NCBI GenBank assembly: GCA_012962735.1
Contig: DTXA01000406.1
Coordinates: forward strand, 1-11,462
From: Candidatus Latescibacterota bacterium
Lineage (GTDB): Bacteria > Latescibacterota > 4484-107 > B68-G9
Length of the DNA: 11,462 bases
Direction of reading: 5' to 3'
In this document: positions 1 through 6,734 of the stretch, in pieces
Position numbering within the stretch: position 1 is the stretch's first letter
How the letters are laid out: each line of letters begins with the position of its first letter
Notes under the pieces: generated by a model
Told to the model about the DNA's origin: nothing
Seen by the model: the letters and a program-made list of their open reading frames with translations, nothing else
Databases searched by the model: none
Made by a program: the position numbers and the translations under genes

Positions 1-47
1 CCAACGGATTAAGAGTCCGCTGCTCTACCGAATTGAGCTATGGGCGC
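1..47 (-). tRNA. tRNA-Lys (anticodon CTT), 3' part cut off by the window edge
   Basis: Read on the minus strand, this begins GCGCCCA (acceptor stem), T8, A9, a GCTC D-stem with the GGTAGAGC segment, then an anticodon stem GCGGA/TCCGT around the loop CTCTTAA. The loop places CTT at positions 34-36, so the tRNA reads AAG lysine codons. Only about the first 47 nt are present; the variable loop, T-arm and acceptor 3' strand lie beyond position 1. A consensus promoter sits just upstream, so it is transcribed independently of the transketolase gene that ends 75 bp away. Confidence 0.93.
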
Positions 48-63
48 ACCTTACCTCGCTTCA

Positions 64-92
64 AATATACAAGAGGAAAGAAGCTCTGTCAA
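64..92 (-). promoter_or_regulatory. Sigma-70-type promoter of the tRNA-Lys gene
   Basis: On the minus strand there is a TTGACA -35 box (87-92), a 17-bp spacer and a TATATT -10 box (64-69). The tRNA 5' end lies 16 bp past the -10 box, so the transcription start should fall about ten bases before the mature tRNA. The hexamers and spacing are identical to those of the promoter at 6785-6813, which supports both calls. No convincing intrinsic terminator for the preceding transketolase gene is visible between 93 and 121. Confidence 0.85.
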
Positions 93-121
93 GGGGGTTA
101 AAGGTCGAGCAGTATCGAGCT

Positions 122-2038
122 TCATTCCCTCCCAAGGGCCCCTATCACGGTGCGTACCAGGTCCTCGGGGGAAAGTCCCTGGGAGGCGAAGAGCTCGTCC
201 GGCTTGCCAGACCCCCCGTAGGTCCGTATCCCCATGCGCACGAACTTGGGAGAGAGCCCCTCCTCGGCTAAGACTAAGGCCACGCTGCTCCCTAAGCCGG
301 TGTCTATATGGTGGTCCTCATAGGTAACCACCAGCCCGGTCTCCGCAGCTCGGCGCACGGCCTCCCTGTCCGGGTCGGTGGGACAGGGCACATTCAACAC
401 CCGCACCTTCACTCCCTGTCCTTTAAGCATCTCCCAGGCCCGAACCGCCCTGTGCACCATCGGCCCCATGGCGAACACCGCACCATCCTCGCCCTCCCGC
501 ACCACATTTACCCTCCCGTACTCGAACTCGTACCCCTCCCCGAACAGGGGCTCCCCTTCCTCGTCCAAGATGACCGGCACCTTCGACCTGCCCATCCCGA
601 CGAAGAAGTTCCCTGAAGTTCTGGCCGCGTAGCGGATGGCTCTGTCCGTCTGGTTTGGGTCGGCCGGGATGATAATCTTAAATCCGAAAAGATTGCGCAA
701 CACGCCGAGGTAATCCGTGCACTGGTGGGTCTTGCCATCCTCCCCCACGTCCAGCCCCAGATGGGTGCACACGAGTTTCAAGTTCGTCCCGTTTATGTCG
801 CTGAGTCTGTGCTGGTTGAAGGTCTCGTCCACCCCGAACACCCCGAAGTCCGCAAAGAAGGTCAACACTCCTCCTACCGAAAGGGTTCCGGCGATTATGG
901 CCGTGCTGTGCTCCTGGACCCCCGCCTCGAAGAACCTGTGGGGATGTTCCCTCCAGAGCTGGTCGGTCTTGACGGAAGGAGCCAGGTCGCAGTCCAAGGC
1001 GGCCATGGGAAGGTCCGGGTTCCGGTTCGCTATGTCCACGAGCGCGCGGCCGAAGGCAGTCCTGTTATCGGTCTGGACCTCCGGGCCGTAAGTACGGGAC
1101 TCCCCTGGATCCACGGCGGGCTGTGGAAAGCCGGGCTTGGCAGGTTCGGAGGGCCTGAACTCCTCCCTCATCTTCCTGTATACCTCCAGGTCGTCCTCGA
1201 GTCCCAGCTCCTCCATAGCCCTCCTGTACTGCTCCAGGCTGAGAGCCTTTCCGTGGAAGGCCACGTTCCCCTCCATAAAAGATACCCCCTTGCCCATCAC
1301 CGTCTCGGCCAGAATGACTACCGGAGCATCCTCGGTGTGGACTGCCTCCCTGAGTGCTTGGTAGATGGACTGGAAGTCGTGCCCGTCTGCCTCTAACACC
1401 TTCCAACCGTCTGCCCGGTACCCGCCCTTTATGTTCTGGGGCATCACTTCTTCCAGTCGGCCGTCTATCTGGGCGTGGTTGTAGTCTACGATGACAGTCA
1501 GGTCCGTGAGCCCGTATTTTTTGGCGAACCTCCGGGCCTCGGCTACCATCCCCTTGGCCTGCTCCGCATCGCTCATGGCCACGAAGGTGTGATAGGACTT
1601 CCCGGTGAGCTTTGCTGCTAAGGCAAATCCGCACCCCGCCGCCAGCCCCTGTCCCAAGTTTCCAGTGCTCCACTCCACCCCAGGCACATGGCGCTCCACG
1701 TGTCCCTCGAAGATACTTTCGGTCTTGCGAAACGTGGCTACTGCTTGGTCAATGTCGAAGAACCCCAGCCTCCCCAAGGCCGCATACACCCCCGGCGACG
1801 TGTGCCCGTGGCTGACGACGATCCTGTCCCTGTCCGGGTCCTCCAGGTTCTTTGGGTCCACATTTGCGCAGGAGTACAATACCAGGTAGATGTCTATGGA
1901 AGACATGGACCCACCGGGATGTCCGCTACCTGCGAGCGTTGTCATCTTCAGGATGTCGCCCCTTGCGAGCCTTGCGAGTTCCCTGATGCGGGCCAGATGC
2001 TCGTCCGAAAGTCGCTCCTGGGTGAACCCTATCCCCAT
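122..2038 (-). CDS. tkt: Transketolase, full-length single chain
   Basis: Thiamine-diphosphate enzyme that moves two-carbon ketol units between sugar phosphates in the non-oxidative pentose phosphate pathway; cytoplasmic. The 638 residues have the normal order. The N-terminal ThDP-binding domain has SGHPGG at 38-43, SHGHTSPGVY from 76, and the metal-binding segment near 156 followed by VDYN to 187. The pyrimidine-binding domain spans about 325-490, with likely catalytic Glu376 in VQEH and GEDGKTHQ at 432-439. The C-terminal domain follows. The ATG is preceded by a strong AAGGAGGGGAT site. The gene lies 28 bp after the nitroreductase gene with no clear promoter between, so it is probably the last gene of the leftward operon. 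Oddity: the usual GDGE metal-site motif reads SDAE at 156-159, keeping the metal-ligand Asp157 but losing both glycines; Asn187 is kept. It belongs to a transketolase subgroup with a long central linker. The family call is secure. Confidence 0.95.
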   Translation of the reverse strand: MGIGFTQERLSDEHLARIRELARLARGDILKMTTLAGSGHPGGSMSSIDIYLVLYSCANVDPKNLEDPDRDRIVVSHGHTSPGVYAALGRLGFFDIDQAVATFRKTESIFEGHVERHVPGVEWSTGNLGQGLAAGCGFALAAKLTGKSYHTFVAMSDAEQAKGMVAEARRFAKKYGLTDLTVIVDYNHAQIDGRLEEVMPQNIKGGYRADGWKVLEADGHDFQSIYQALREAVHTEDAPVVILAETVMGKGVSFMEGNVAFHGKALSLEQYRRAMEELGLEDDLEVYRKMREEFRPSEPAKPGFPQPAVDPGESRTYGPEVQTDNRTAFGRALVDIANRNPDLPMAALDCDLAPSVKTDQLWREHPHRFFEAGVQEHSTAIIAGTLSVGGVLTFFADFGVFGVDETFNQHRLSDINGTNLKLVCTHLGLDVGEDGKTHQCTDYLGVLRNLFGFKIIIPADPNQTDRAIRYAARTSGNFFVGMGRSKVPVILDEEGEPLFGEGYEFEYGRVNVVREGEDGAVFAMGPMVHRAVRAWEMLKGQGVKVRVLNVPCPTDPDREAVRRAAETGLVVTYEDHHIDTGLGSSVALVLAEEGLSPKFVRMGIRTYGGSGKPDELFASQGLSPEDLVRTVIGALGRE

Positions 2039-2066
2039 ATCCCCTCCTTACTCTTCATTGTGCATG

Positions 2067-2819
2067 TTAATGGTTCACCACGTATACAGAATTTATTTGA
2101 GGGGATGTATACTTATTCCTCCCGATCGGCATTATGCAAAGTGGTTCCCCGTCCTCTATTCCAAGGACTTCTTTGACCGCCCCGTCGTAGAAAGCGCCGA
2201 TCGCCACGGTCCCCAGATCCAAAGCTTCCGCTTGAAGGTAGACGTTTTGGCCAGCGCCCCCCATGTCGATATGGACGTAACGAACCCTACCCCGCTCGCC
2301 GTATTTTCTCATAGTTCGCTCGTAGATTGCAATAAAGACTAAACTTACCGGTGCATTGCCTATAGCTCCCTGTCTCAGAGCCGCCCCCATCAGACTTTGA
2401 CGTAGATCTCCCCCTCTCACCATACGAAGGGCATGCTCCCTCCAGAGATAACGGTAAACCCCTGCCTCCAGGTCCTCCACATCCCCAGCCACAAGGTAGA
2501 TCTCTAAGGGATATATGCCCCCAGCCGAGGGGTAAGCTCTGGTGGCGCCGGTGACCCCGTCTACAGTCTTACCGCCGGCGGCCCAGAGAAGCTGGGATAC
2601 TTCTTGGAGGGTCAAAGGTTCGTCTTTGTAGTACCTCGTGGACTTCCTCCTGAATATAGCCTCCTCAACGCTGAGGGTCCCGGAGTATCGGGGTTCCGGA
2701 AGGGTTACGATCCCTTCTTCTTCGGGCTTGGAGATGGTACGGTTCTGCTTACACGAGACTCCCGTATACAGCGTCAGGCCCAGGAACATGGCCAAAGCGC
2801 CTATCCCCACTTTATTCAT
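2067..2819 (-). CDS. Exported SagB/ThcOx-type nitroreductase-family oxidoreductase, probable lipoprotein
   Basis: Predicted FMN-dependent oxidoreductase of the nitroreductase superfamily; its substrate is unknown. Of 250 residues, about 50-250 form the domain: an FMN-contacting RRKSTR near 58-62, TLQEVSQLLWAAGG at 70-83, the SagB-type RAYPSAGGIYPLEIYLV at 94-110, and an HIDMGGAGQNVYLQAEALDLG segment at 183-203 split across the core helix. The N-terminus has a hydrophobic stretch (5-19) ending in GVSC at Cys23, suggesting signal peptidase II processing, though Gly at -3 is not a classical lipobox residue. The ATG at 2819 was chosen over an upstream in-frame codon because AAGGAGGTGAAGAAG directly precedes it. 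It overlaps the stop of the preceding TPR gene by 8 bp, so it is probably translationally coupled. An export signal on this family suggests an envelope role. No thiazole/oxazole-peptide partner genes are in view, so a peptide-modifying role is not supported. Confidence 0.82.
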   Translation of the reverse strand: MNKVGIGALAMFLGLTLYTGVSCKQNRTISKPEEEGIVTLPEPRYSGTLSVEEAIFRRKSTRYYKDEPLTLQEVSQLLWAAGGKTVDGVTGATRAYPSAGGIYPLEIYLVAGDVEDLEAGVYRYLWREHALRMVRGGDLRQSLMGAALRQGAIGNAPVSLVFIAIYERTMRKYGERGRVRYVHIDMGGAGQNVYLQAEALDLGTVAIGAFYDGAVKEVLGIEDGEPLCIMPIGRNKYTSPQINSVYVVNH

Positions 2820-3660
2820 CTTCTTCACCTCCTTGGGCGAGCGCATCCAAGACCTTTACCGCAAGCGCCCGCTGCAACTCGAAGTTTCTTGCCTCGACGA
2901 GCTTCTCTACCCGGAATCTATTTCCTCTGTAATAACGCCAGAACAACGAAAGAAACCAGAAGGCCGCATTCATGTACCTCCTCTCAAAAGCGAGTTTCCC
3001 CCAAAGATAACAAGTGAGGCCGTTCAACACAAGGGCGTTGAGGGCAGCCTCCCAGTCCCCGACATAGGCCTGCCCCAGGCCCGGGAGGAAGGTGGAGAGG
3101 AGTCTGGCCTTATGAGGCGATTTGAACTTCAAGCGCCTCCCTCGTTCCAGCAGCGTACGGACCTGCCTCCAGCGGGGGTCCTCAGGGTCGAAGCACCGGC
3201 GGAAGGCTTCTTCCGCCTCCCCCCATCGGAAGGTGTTCACATACCCAACCCCTAAGAAGAACCACGCCCTCTTCCGCACAGCCGGGCTCCCGCCGAAGGC
3301 CGCCGTCCGGAGGAGGACTACCTGCGCCGATTCCCATCTATCCTGGGCCATCAGCAATAGAGCTCTCTCCACCCTATATCGGTCCCGTTCCTTGTCCGTC
3401 CGGGCGTGCTCCTCAGCCCTCCGGAAACTCTCCAGGGCCCTGTCCCACTCCCCCAGCGCTCTGTGCGCCAGGCCAATGCGCCACCAGGCATATCCTGTTA
3501 GGTCGGTCCGAGGGTTGAAGAAGAGATAGCGATGATACTCGGTGATGGCTTCATAGTAATTCTCGCAGGCGTAAAGGCTGTCCGCCAGCGAGAGGATGCC
3601 CTCCGCCCCCGGGCTTGAGACTCCTACCAGACTAATCCCCCACCATATCCAGAACCTCAT
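2812..3660 (-). CDS. TPR-repeat membrane protein with C-terminal PGLGQAY-type domain (paralogue of the next gene upstream)
   Basis: Unnamed 282-residue protein. Residues 1-19 form a Trp-rich signal or anchor segment. Residues 24-160 read as helical TPR-like pairs (for example YYEAITEYHRYLFF at 35-48, GEWDRALESFRRAEEHA at 70-86, and FRWGEAEEAFRRCF at 144-157). Residues 186-245 hold a short membrane region starting with STFLPGLGQAYVGDWEAA, a motif of small two-helix membrane domains (TM2/DUF5683-like). The start at 3660 is preceded by GGGGGAGGTTTCGGG; an upstream in-frame codon has no such site. It overlaps the upstream gene by 29 bp. The layout (signal, TPR, PGxGxxY, hydrophobic segment) matches that gene, so the two look like an old tandem duplication. 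TPR domains usually mediate protein binding; a periplasmic, membrane-tethered scaffold role is inference. Confidence 0.75.
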   Translation of the reverse strand: MRFWIWWGISLVGVSSPGAEGILSLADSLYACENYYEAITEYHRYLFFNPRTDLTGYAWWRIGLAHRALGEWDRALESFRRAEEHARTDKERDRYRVERALLLMAQDRWESAQVVLLRTAAFGGSPAVRKRAWFFLGVGYVNTFRWGEAEEAFRRCFDPEDPRWRQVRTLLERGRRLKFKSPHKARLLSTFLPGLGQAYVGDWEAALNALVLNGLTCYLWGKLAFERRYMNAAFWFLSLFWRYYRGNRFRVEKLVEARNFELQRALAVKVLDALAQGGEEDE

Positions 3661-4402
3661 CCCGAAACCTCCCCCACTGGTCCAGGTTGTATAGCCTCGC
3701 AGCTGCCACGGAGCCGTAGATGTTCCCAAAGTAGAAAATCCCACCAGCTATCCCGAACGCCCATCCCCTGAGCGAATTCCCCCCCTTCCTTCTGAACCCC
3801 TGATAGGACTGCCATACGAAAGCCCCGATCGTGATTAAACTGTAAACTCCATCCCAGGTCCTATTGCAGTAAGCTTTTCCAGCTCCCGGAATTGCGGCGG
3901 AAAGAAGTCCCGCCAGAACAAGGCTCTTCCGGGGAAGATTTTGTCCTCGCCTCAACAATTCCCTCCAACGTCCCCCTTGGGGCAGGACGGACCTGGCCCT
4001 CTCCCATTGACCCCTGAGCAACCGGGCAGCGAACACCAGCTCGGCCGTCCTTGGACCCACTTCCTCCCATCCGGCCACCGTGTCGTACTTCCCAGCATAT
4101 ATGTAACAAAGCCCGGTCTGGTACCGGGCCTCATCCTTTAGCTCCCCCTTGACCCGCTCGAAGTACCTCAAGGCCCTCTCGAACTCCCTCGCTTTCCGGT
4201 AGGACAGGCCTATCCATAACTGCACCGAATCCCTCTTGCCCGGTCCGGGATGGGCCAAGAACAGATACCGCTGGAACTCCCCGGCGGCCCTTAGGTACTC
4301 GCACCGATCGTAGAGATACCGGGCGAACCCGTATATGCCCTCAGGGGAGAAGGCCTCCCCCCCAAGTGTCAGCCCTGCCCACAATAAAAACACCCCGATC
4401 AC
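3632..4402 (-). CDS. TPR-repeat membrane protein with C-terminal PGAGKAY-type domain
   Basis: Unnamed 256-residue paralogue of the following gene. It has a short signal-like start (1-17, ending GGEA), TPR-like helices over about 22-140 (YLRAAGEFQRYLFL at 36-49, REFERALRYFERV at 72-84, ARYQTGLCYIYAGKY at 92-106), then a C-terminal region starting LLSAAIPGAGKAYCNRTWDG (166-185) with hydrophobic helices at about 186-200 and 212-235. The shared RYLFL/RYLFF and PGxGxAY positions link it to its neighbour. The start is GTG: its first bases form a GTGA overlap with the stop of the YidD-like gene, after a GGGGAGGAGAG ribosome site, which points to translational coupling. Function is unknown. Its position between a YidD-like protein and other envelope proteins suggests a role in membrane or outer-membrane protein handling. 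Confidence 0.75.
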   Translation of the reverse strand: MIGVFLLWAGLTLGGEAFSPEGIYGFARYLYDRCEYLRAAGEFQRYLFLAHPGPGKRDSVQLWIGLSYRKAREFERALRYFERVKGELKDEARYQTGLCYIYAGKYDTVAGWEEVGPRTAELVFAARLLRGQWERARSVLPQGGRWRELLRRGQNLPRKSLVLAGLLSAAIPGAGKAYCNRTWDGVYSLITIGAFVWQSYQGFRRKGGNSLRGWAFGIAGGIFYFGNIYGSVAAARLYNLDQWGRFRDEVLDMVGD

Positions 4403-4806
4403 CTCTCCTCCCCTAAGTAGTACGCCTCCGGGGGACGGTCCACCGCCAAACCCGTGCCCGGATCTATCGGATAGTACCTACGGCCCAACCCATAGCACCT
4501 CATTAGTCTATCCGAGGCCATAAGGACCCCGTGCAGAGGGCCGTAGCGACTTAAGGCCTCCATAGCGAAGCGGGAGCAGCTTAAGGTGAAATTGCAGCTA
4601 GGGATATCCTGAGAGGAGATGAAGCGCTGGTACAGGCGAATGAGCCCCATAAGGGCCATCTTCAACTCCGAGGTCCGGTCTGAGAGGGAAGGGGAGGTAA
4701 TTTCAGAAGGTCGCACGGGACGGGCAAAGAGCAGAAACCGCAAGTCCTCCTCCTCGGCGGAAGGAGGGACGGGAAGAACCAATAGAAAGGCCAAGAGCCA
4801 CCTCAC
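4399..4806 (-). CDS. YidD-like (membrane protein insertion efficiency factor family) protein with N-terminal signal sequence
   Basis: Classical YidD is a small amphipathic protein at the inner face of the membrane that assists the YidC/Sec insertion machinery. The family core is clear at 55-107 of 135 residues: LIRLYQRFISS, then IPSCNFTLSCSRFAMEAL, RYGPLHGV and DRLMRCYG, with the three characteristic cysteines at 71, 77 and 104. It differs from the usual roughly 70-85-residue protein by an extra N-terminus with a hydrophobic segment (3-15) that looks like a signal peptide, and a 25-residue tail after the core. The family's usual PTC triad is LSC here. I chose the GTG start at 4806: it makes a GTGA overlap with the stop of the LolA-like gene and follows GAGGAGGT. 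The longer upstream ATG reading would run deep into that gene. The family is confident; location and role are uncertain because the signal peptide suggests periplasmic exposure. Confidence 0.82.
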   Translation of the reverse strand: MRWLLAFLLVLPVPPSAEEEDLRFLLFARPVRPSEITSPSLSDRTSELKMALMGLIRLYQRFISSQDIPSCNFTLSCSRFAMEALSRYGPLHGVLMASDRLMRCYGLGRRYYPIDPGTGLAVDRPPEAYYLGEER

Positions 4807-5492
4807 CAACAGACCTCCTCTACCTCCATATCGTCCGGGATGCGGAACTGCAATACTTCCTCCGGAAGTGGGAAGTCGCACTTAGGCTCCCTGTAGGTTA
4901 TCTCTTCGTAGATGGTGTCCGAACGGGTATAACGCACTGTGAAGATGTGCAAAGGAAGGAAGGCACCGGCGTAGGGGAAATGGTCTCCGTATAGAACCCG
5001 ACTGAGCAACTCGCCCCTCAGCCCCCTTAGCTCCGCCCTTATGATCTTGTCCCCCACGTACGCCAGGGTGAACCTCCCTAAGGCCTTCTTGAGTTTTTTG
5101 GGGGGGTTCCAGTACGTGAGAAGGGTATCGCCCCTTACCTCGTGGCCCAAAAGGGCATATCCTGACTTCCTGAGACCGTAGTCCTCCTTGAGGGCTCCCA
5201 AGAAGGCCTGGAAGAAGGGCAAGTTTGTTGGATGTTTGCTAAGAATACGGAAGGCCCGGCGTTCTTCGGGGTAGAATATCTCGAGCCTTCCACCCTCCAG
5301 GACCATCCACTGTTTAAGGGGCTCCTCCACCCGGACCACCGTCCGCTCCGGTCGGGCTCGGTAGTAGAGGGTCCCGGATACTTCCTCCGTCCTTCCGACT
5401 TGGACATAGGTCCTGTTGAAGGATACTTGGAGGGTTTCAAGCGCATAGACTTGGACTATCCAAAGCCCCAGGAGAAGTACTGTCACCGCCAT
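4803..5492 (-). CDS. LolA-like periplasmic outer-membrane lipoprotein carrier-type protein
   Basis: LolA ferries lipoproteins from the inner membrane LolCDE complex across the periplasm. The 229-residue product has a signal peptide (hydrophobic 2-16, likely cut after VYA) and then a LolA-like pattern: ETLQVSFNRTYVQVG, an EVSGTLYYRARPERTVVRVEEP strand pair, WMVLEGGRLEIFYPEERRAFRI, and later strands with YVGDKIIRAELRGLRGELLSRVLYGD. The fold family is recognised from this strand order and from the R/P-then-G-then-YxPE signature, not from invariant catalytic residues. The length is close to LolA plus a short insert. The ribosome site before ATG 5492 is weak, and a hairpin occupies the 58-bp gap upstream. 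Its stop overlaps the GTG start of the YidD-like gene. An alternative is another LolA/LppX-fold protein, for instance a lipid carrier. Confidence 0.68.
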   Translation of the reverse strand: MAVTVLLLGLWIVQVYALETLQVSFNRTYVQVGRTEEVSGTLYYRARPERTVVRVEEPLKQWMVLEGGRLEIFYPEERRAFRILSKHPTNLPFFQAFLGALKEDYGLRKSGYALLGHEVRGDTLLTYWNPPKKLKKALGRFTLAYVGDKIIRAELRGLRGELLSRVLYGDHFPYAGAFLPLHIFTVRYTRSDTIYEEITYREPKCDFPLPEEVLQFRIPDDMEVEEVCW

Positions 5493-5505
5493 CTTAGATA
5501 TTCCG

Positions 5506-5548
5506 CCCCAAAGAGTTCGGAACGAAGTGGGGAACTTTTTGGGGTTTT
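5506..5548 (+). terminator. Strong hairpin with T-tract in the gap before the LolA-like gene, terminator-like on the + strand
   Basis: Left arm 5506-5518 (CCCCAAAGAGTTC) pairs with 5532-5544 (GAACTTTTTGGGG) across a 13-nt loop, giving 13 consecutive pairs including one G-U, followed by TTTT at 5545-5548. The G-U pair exists only in the + strand RNA; in the minus strand RNA the same position is a C-A mismatch and no U-run follows. It therefore looks like an intrinsic terminator for rightward (antisense) transcription, although all nearby genes run leftward. In the operon's own mRNA it would be a slightly imperfect leader hairpin ending 13 nt before the ATG of the LolA-like gene. Confidence 0.6.
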
Positions 5549-5550
5549 AA

Positions 5551-6339
5551 TTACGGGGCTGCCGCCGACATGGACAGTAGATATATCACCGACCAGGTTA
5601 TACATCCGTATAATGCATACTTGGCTTGCAGGCTCTTAGCCTTCTTCTTATATTCCCGTATATAGACCGAGATATATTCCGGAGGCTTTCCCATCAGCGC
5701 GACCGTAGGAGGGCTGGGTTCCCAGATATAAGCCCCTAAGACCCCGAACACCCCGAGCAGACACCCCGCTCCGAACCACATCAGCTTGTTCACGTCGGTC
5801 TCGGCCTGCTGTTGGGCCAGAATTACAACGTCTGGTATAGGCGGTATGGGAGGAGGAGATGGAACGGGCTTCGGTTCATATATCCCCATAATCATTTCCA
5901 CGACCTTATCCACCATCTCGGGGATCTCGGCCTCGAAGCCCGCCTGCACCTTCTCCGCCCGGATAGCCACCCCGGTTTCCGCATCTATGAAGCGCACGTT
6001 CAGGGTATAGGTGTTGGCGAACTTCACCACGCTCCCCACCACGATGAGCCTGGCCCCGACCAGCTTCCCCAGTTTTACGGCGGATTCCGGACTTATAAGA
6101 CCTGTGACCTGGAGCTTCTGCTCCTCCAAGACCTTCTGTAGGGCGCTCCGCTCGATTACCCTGAACTGCCCCGTCTGGAGCAAGGCCGTCCGGAGGTTCT
6201 CGGCCACCCCTGGGCCCAGGTGCGGGTCCCCTCCGATGCTCTCGAAGTCCATCACGGCCACTCCGGGCAACTCCTGTGGACCCACGGCCGGGGCTAAGAT
6301 GCTTACAAGGGCGACCACGAAGAATATCCTTGAGATCAT
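5551..6339 (-). CDS. CsgG-family lipid-exposed/periplasmic protein with C-terminal two-helix membrane domain
   Basis: 262 residues. Residues 1-20 are a signal peptide. Residues 24-153 are a CsgG/FlgO-type domain: LPGVAVMDFESIGG, AENLRTALLQTGQFRVIERSALQKVLEEQ, the family-typical LQVTGLISPESAVKLGKLVGA, then LIVVGSVVKF. A proline-rich linker (157-170) leads to a C-terminal domain (171-262) with QQQAETD, MWFGAGCLLGVFGVLGAYIW, GKPPEY, then a basic YKKKAKSLQAKYALYG and a last hydrophobic helix. CsgG-like proteins form outer-membrane secretion pores or bind envelope partners; this one lacks an obvious lipobox, so pore formation is not shown. The start at 6339 follows AGGGGGTGTAT. The reading frame extends upstream, but that part overlaps the preceding gene and is not conserved-looking. 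The C-terminal domain is a clear paralogue of the product of the broken gene just upstream, so they may function together. The domain's function is unknown. Confidence 0.82.
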   Translation of the reverse strand: MISRIFFVVALVSILAPAVGPQELPGVAVMDFESIGGDPHLGPGVAENLRTALLQTGQFRVIERSALQKVLEEQKLQVTGLISPESAVKLGKLVGARLIVVGSVVKFANTYTLNVRFIDAETGVAIRAEKVQAGFEAEIPEMVDKVVEMIMGIYEPKPVPSPPPIPPIPDVVILAQQQAETDVNKLMWFGAGCLLGVFGVLGAYIWEPSPPTVALMGKPPEYISVYIREYKKKAKSLQAKYALYGCITWSVIYLLSMSAAAP

Positions 6340-6352
6340 ATACACCCCCTGT

Positions 6353-6692
6353 TTACTGCGACGCCAGAAGCACCGTCGATAGCGCCACGTTCCCCAAGCA
6401 TCCGTACAAGGCGTACTTTGTCCGCAGGCTCTTGGCCTTCCATCTGTATATCTCTGTGTAGACAACCACATATTCCGGGGATTTCCCTATCAGTACCATA
6501 GGCGATGAGTACACCAGTCGGACCCAACAGGCATCCCACCCCAAGCCACATCGTCCTATCGAAATCCGCCTCCGCTTGCCTCTGGGCCTCGATCACTGCA
6601 TCGGTGGCCATTTCCTGGGCCAGCACCGGGACGGCCAGTATTAGGGCAACCATCGCTATAGCCTGTATATCTTTCCCCAAGGGCCCTAACAT
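6353..6692 (-). pseudogene. Small membrane protein related to the CsgG-protein tail, frameshifted
   Basis: ATG 6692 follows AAGGAGGTGAT. The frame encodes a signal-like hydrophobic start (IQAIAMVALILAVPVLAQ), then IEAQRQAEADFDRTMWLGVG and CLLGPTGVLIAY, matching the CsgG-protein tail (QQQAETDVNKLMWFGAG...GVLGAY). At about 6500-6512 homology jumps to the +1 frame, which continues with SSPMVLIGKSPEYVVVY, WKAKSLRTKYALYGC and ends at the TAA at 6353, matching GKPPEYISVY and KAKSLQAKYALYGC. The first frame instead runs on to 6336, where it would make an ATGA overlap with the CsgG-family gene. Insertion of a second copy of TACTCATCGCC would join the two halves into a full protein of about 117 residues. 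It may be a real pseudogene, a phase-variable gene, or an assembly error at a short tandem repeat. Confidence 0.72.
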
Positions 6693-6734
6693 ATCACCTC
6701 CTTCCACTTAAGGTCCGGGATAGAAATTGCCAAA

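Noticed and set aside
100..121. Repeated TCGAGC/TCGA elements after the transketolase stop, considered as a terminator
   Set aside because: Only a 4-bp stem can form and no T-run follows in the leftward direction.
725..1396. Long rightward open frame opposite the transketolase gene
   Set aside because: It lies fully antisense to a strongly conserved enzyme in GC-rich codons, has no ribosome site or recognisable motif, and is a typical shadow frame.
2638..3255. Rightward open frame across the nitroreductase and TPR gene boundary
   Set aside because: Antisense to two well-supported coupled genes; the product shows no domain features.
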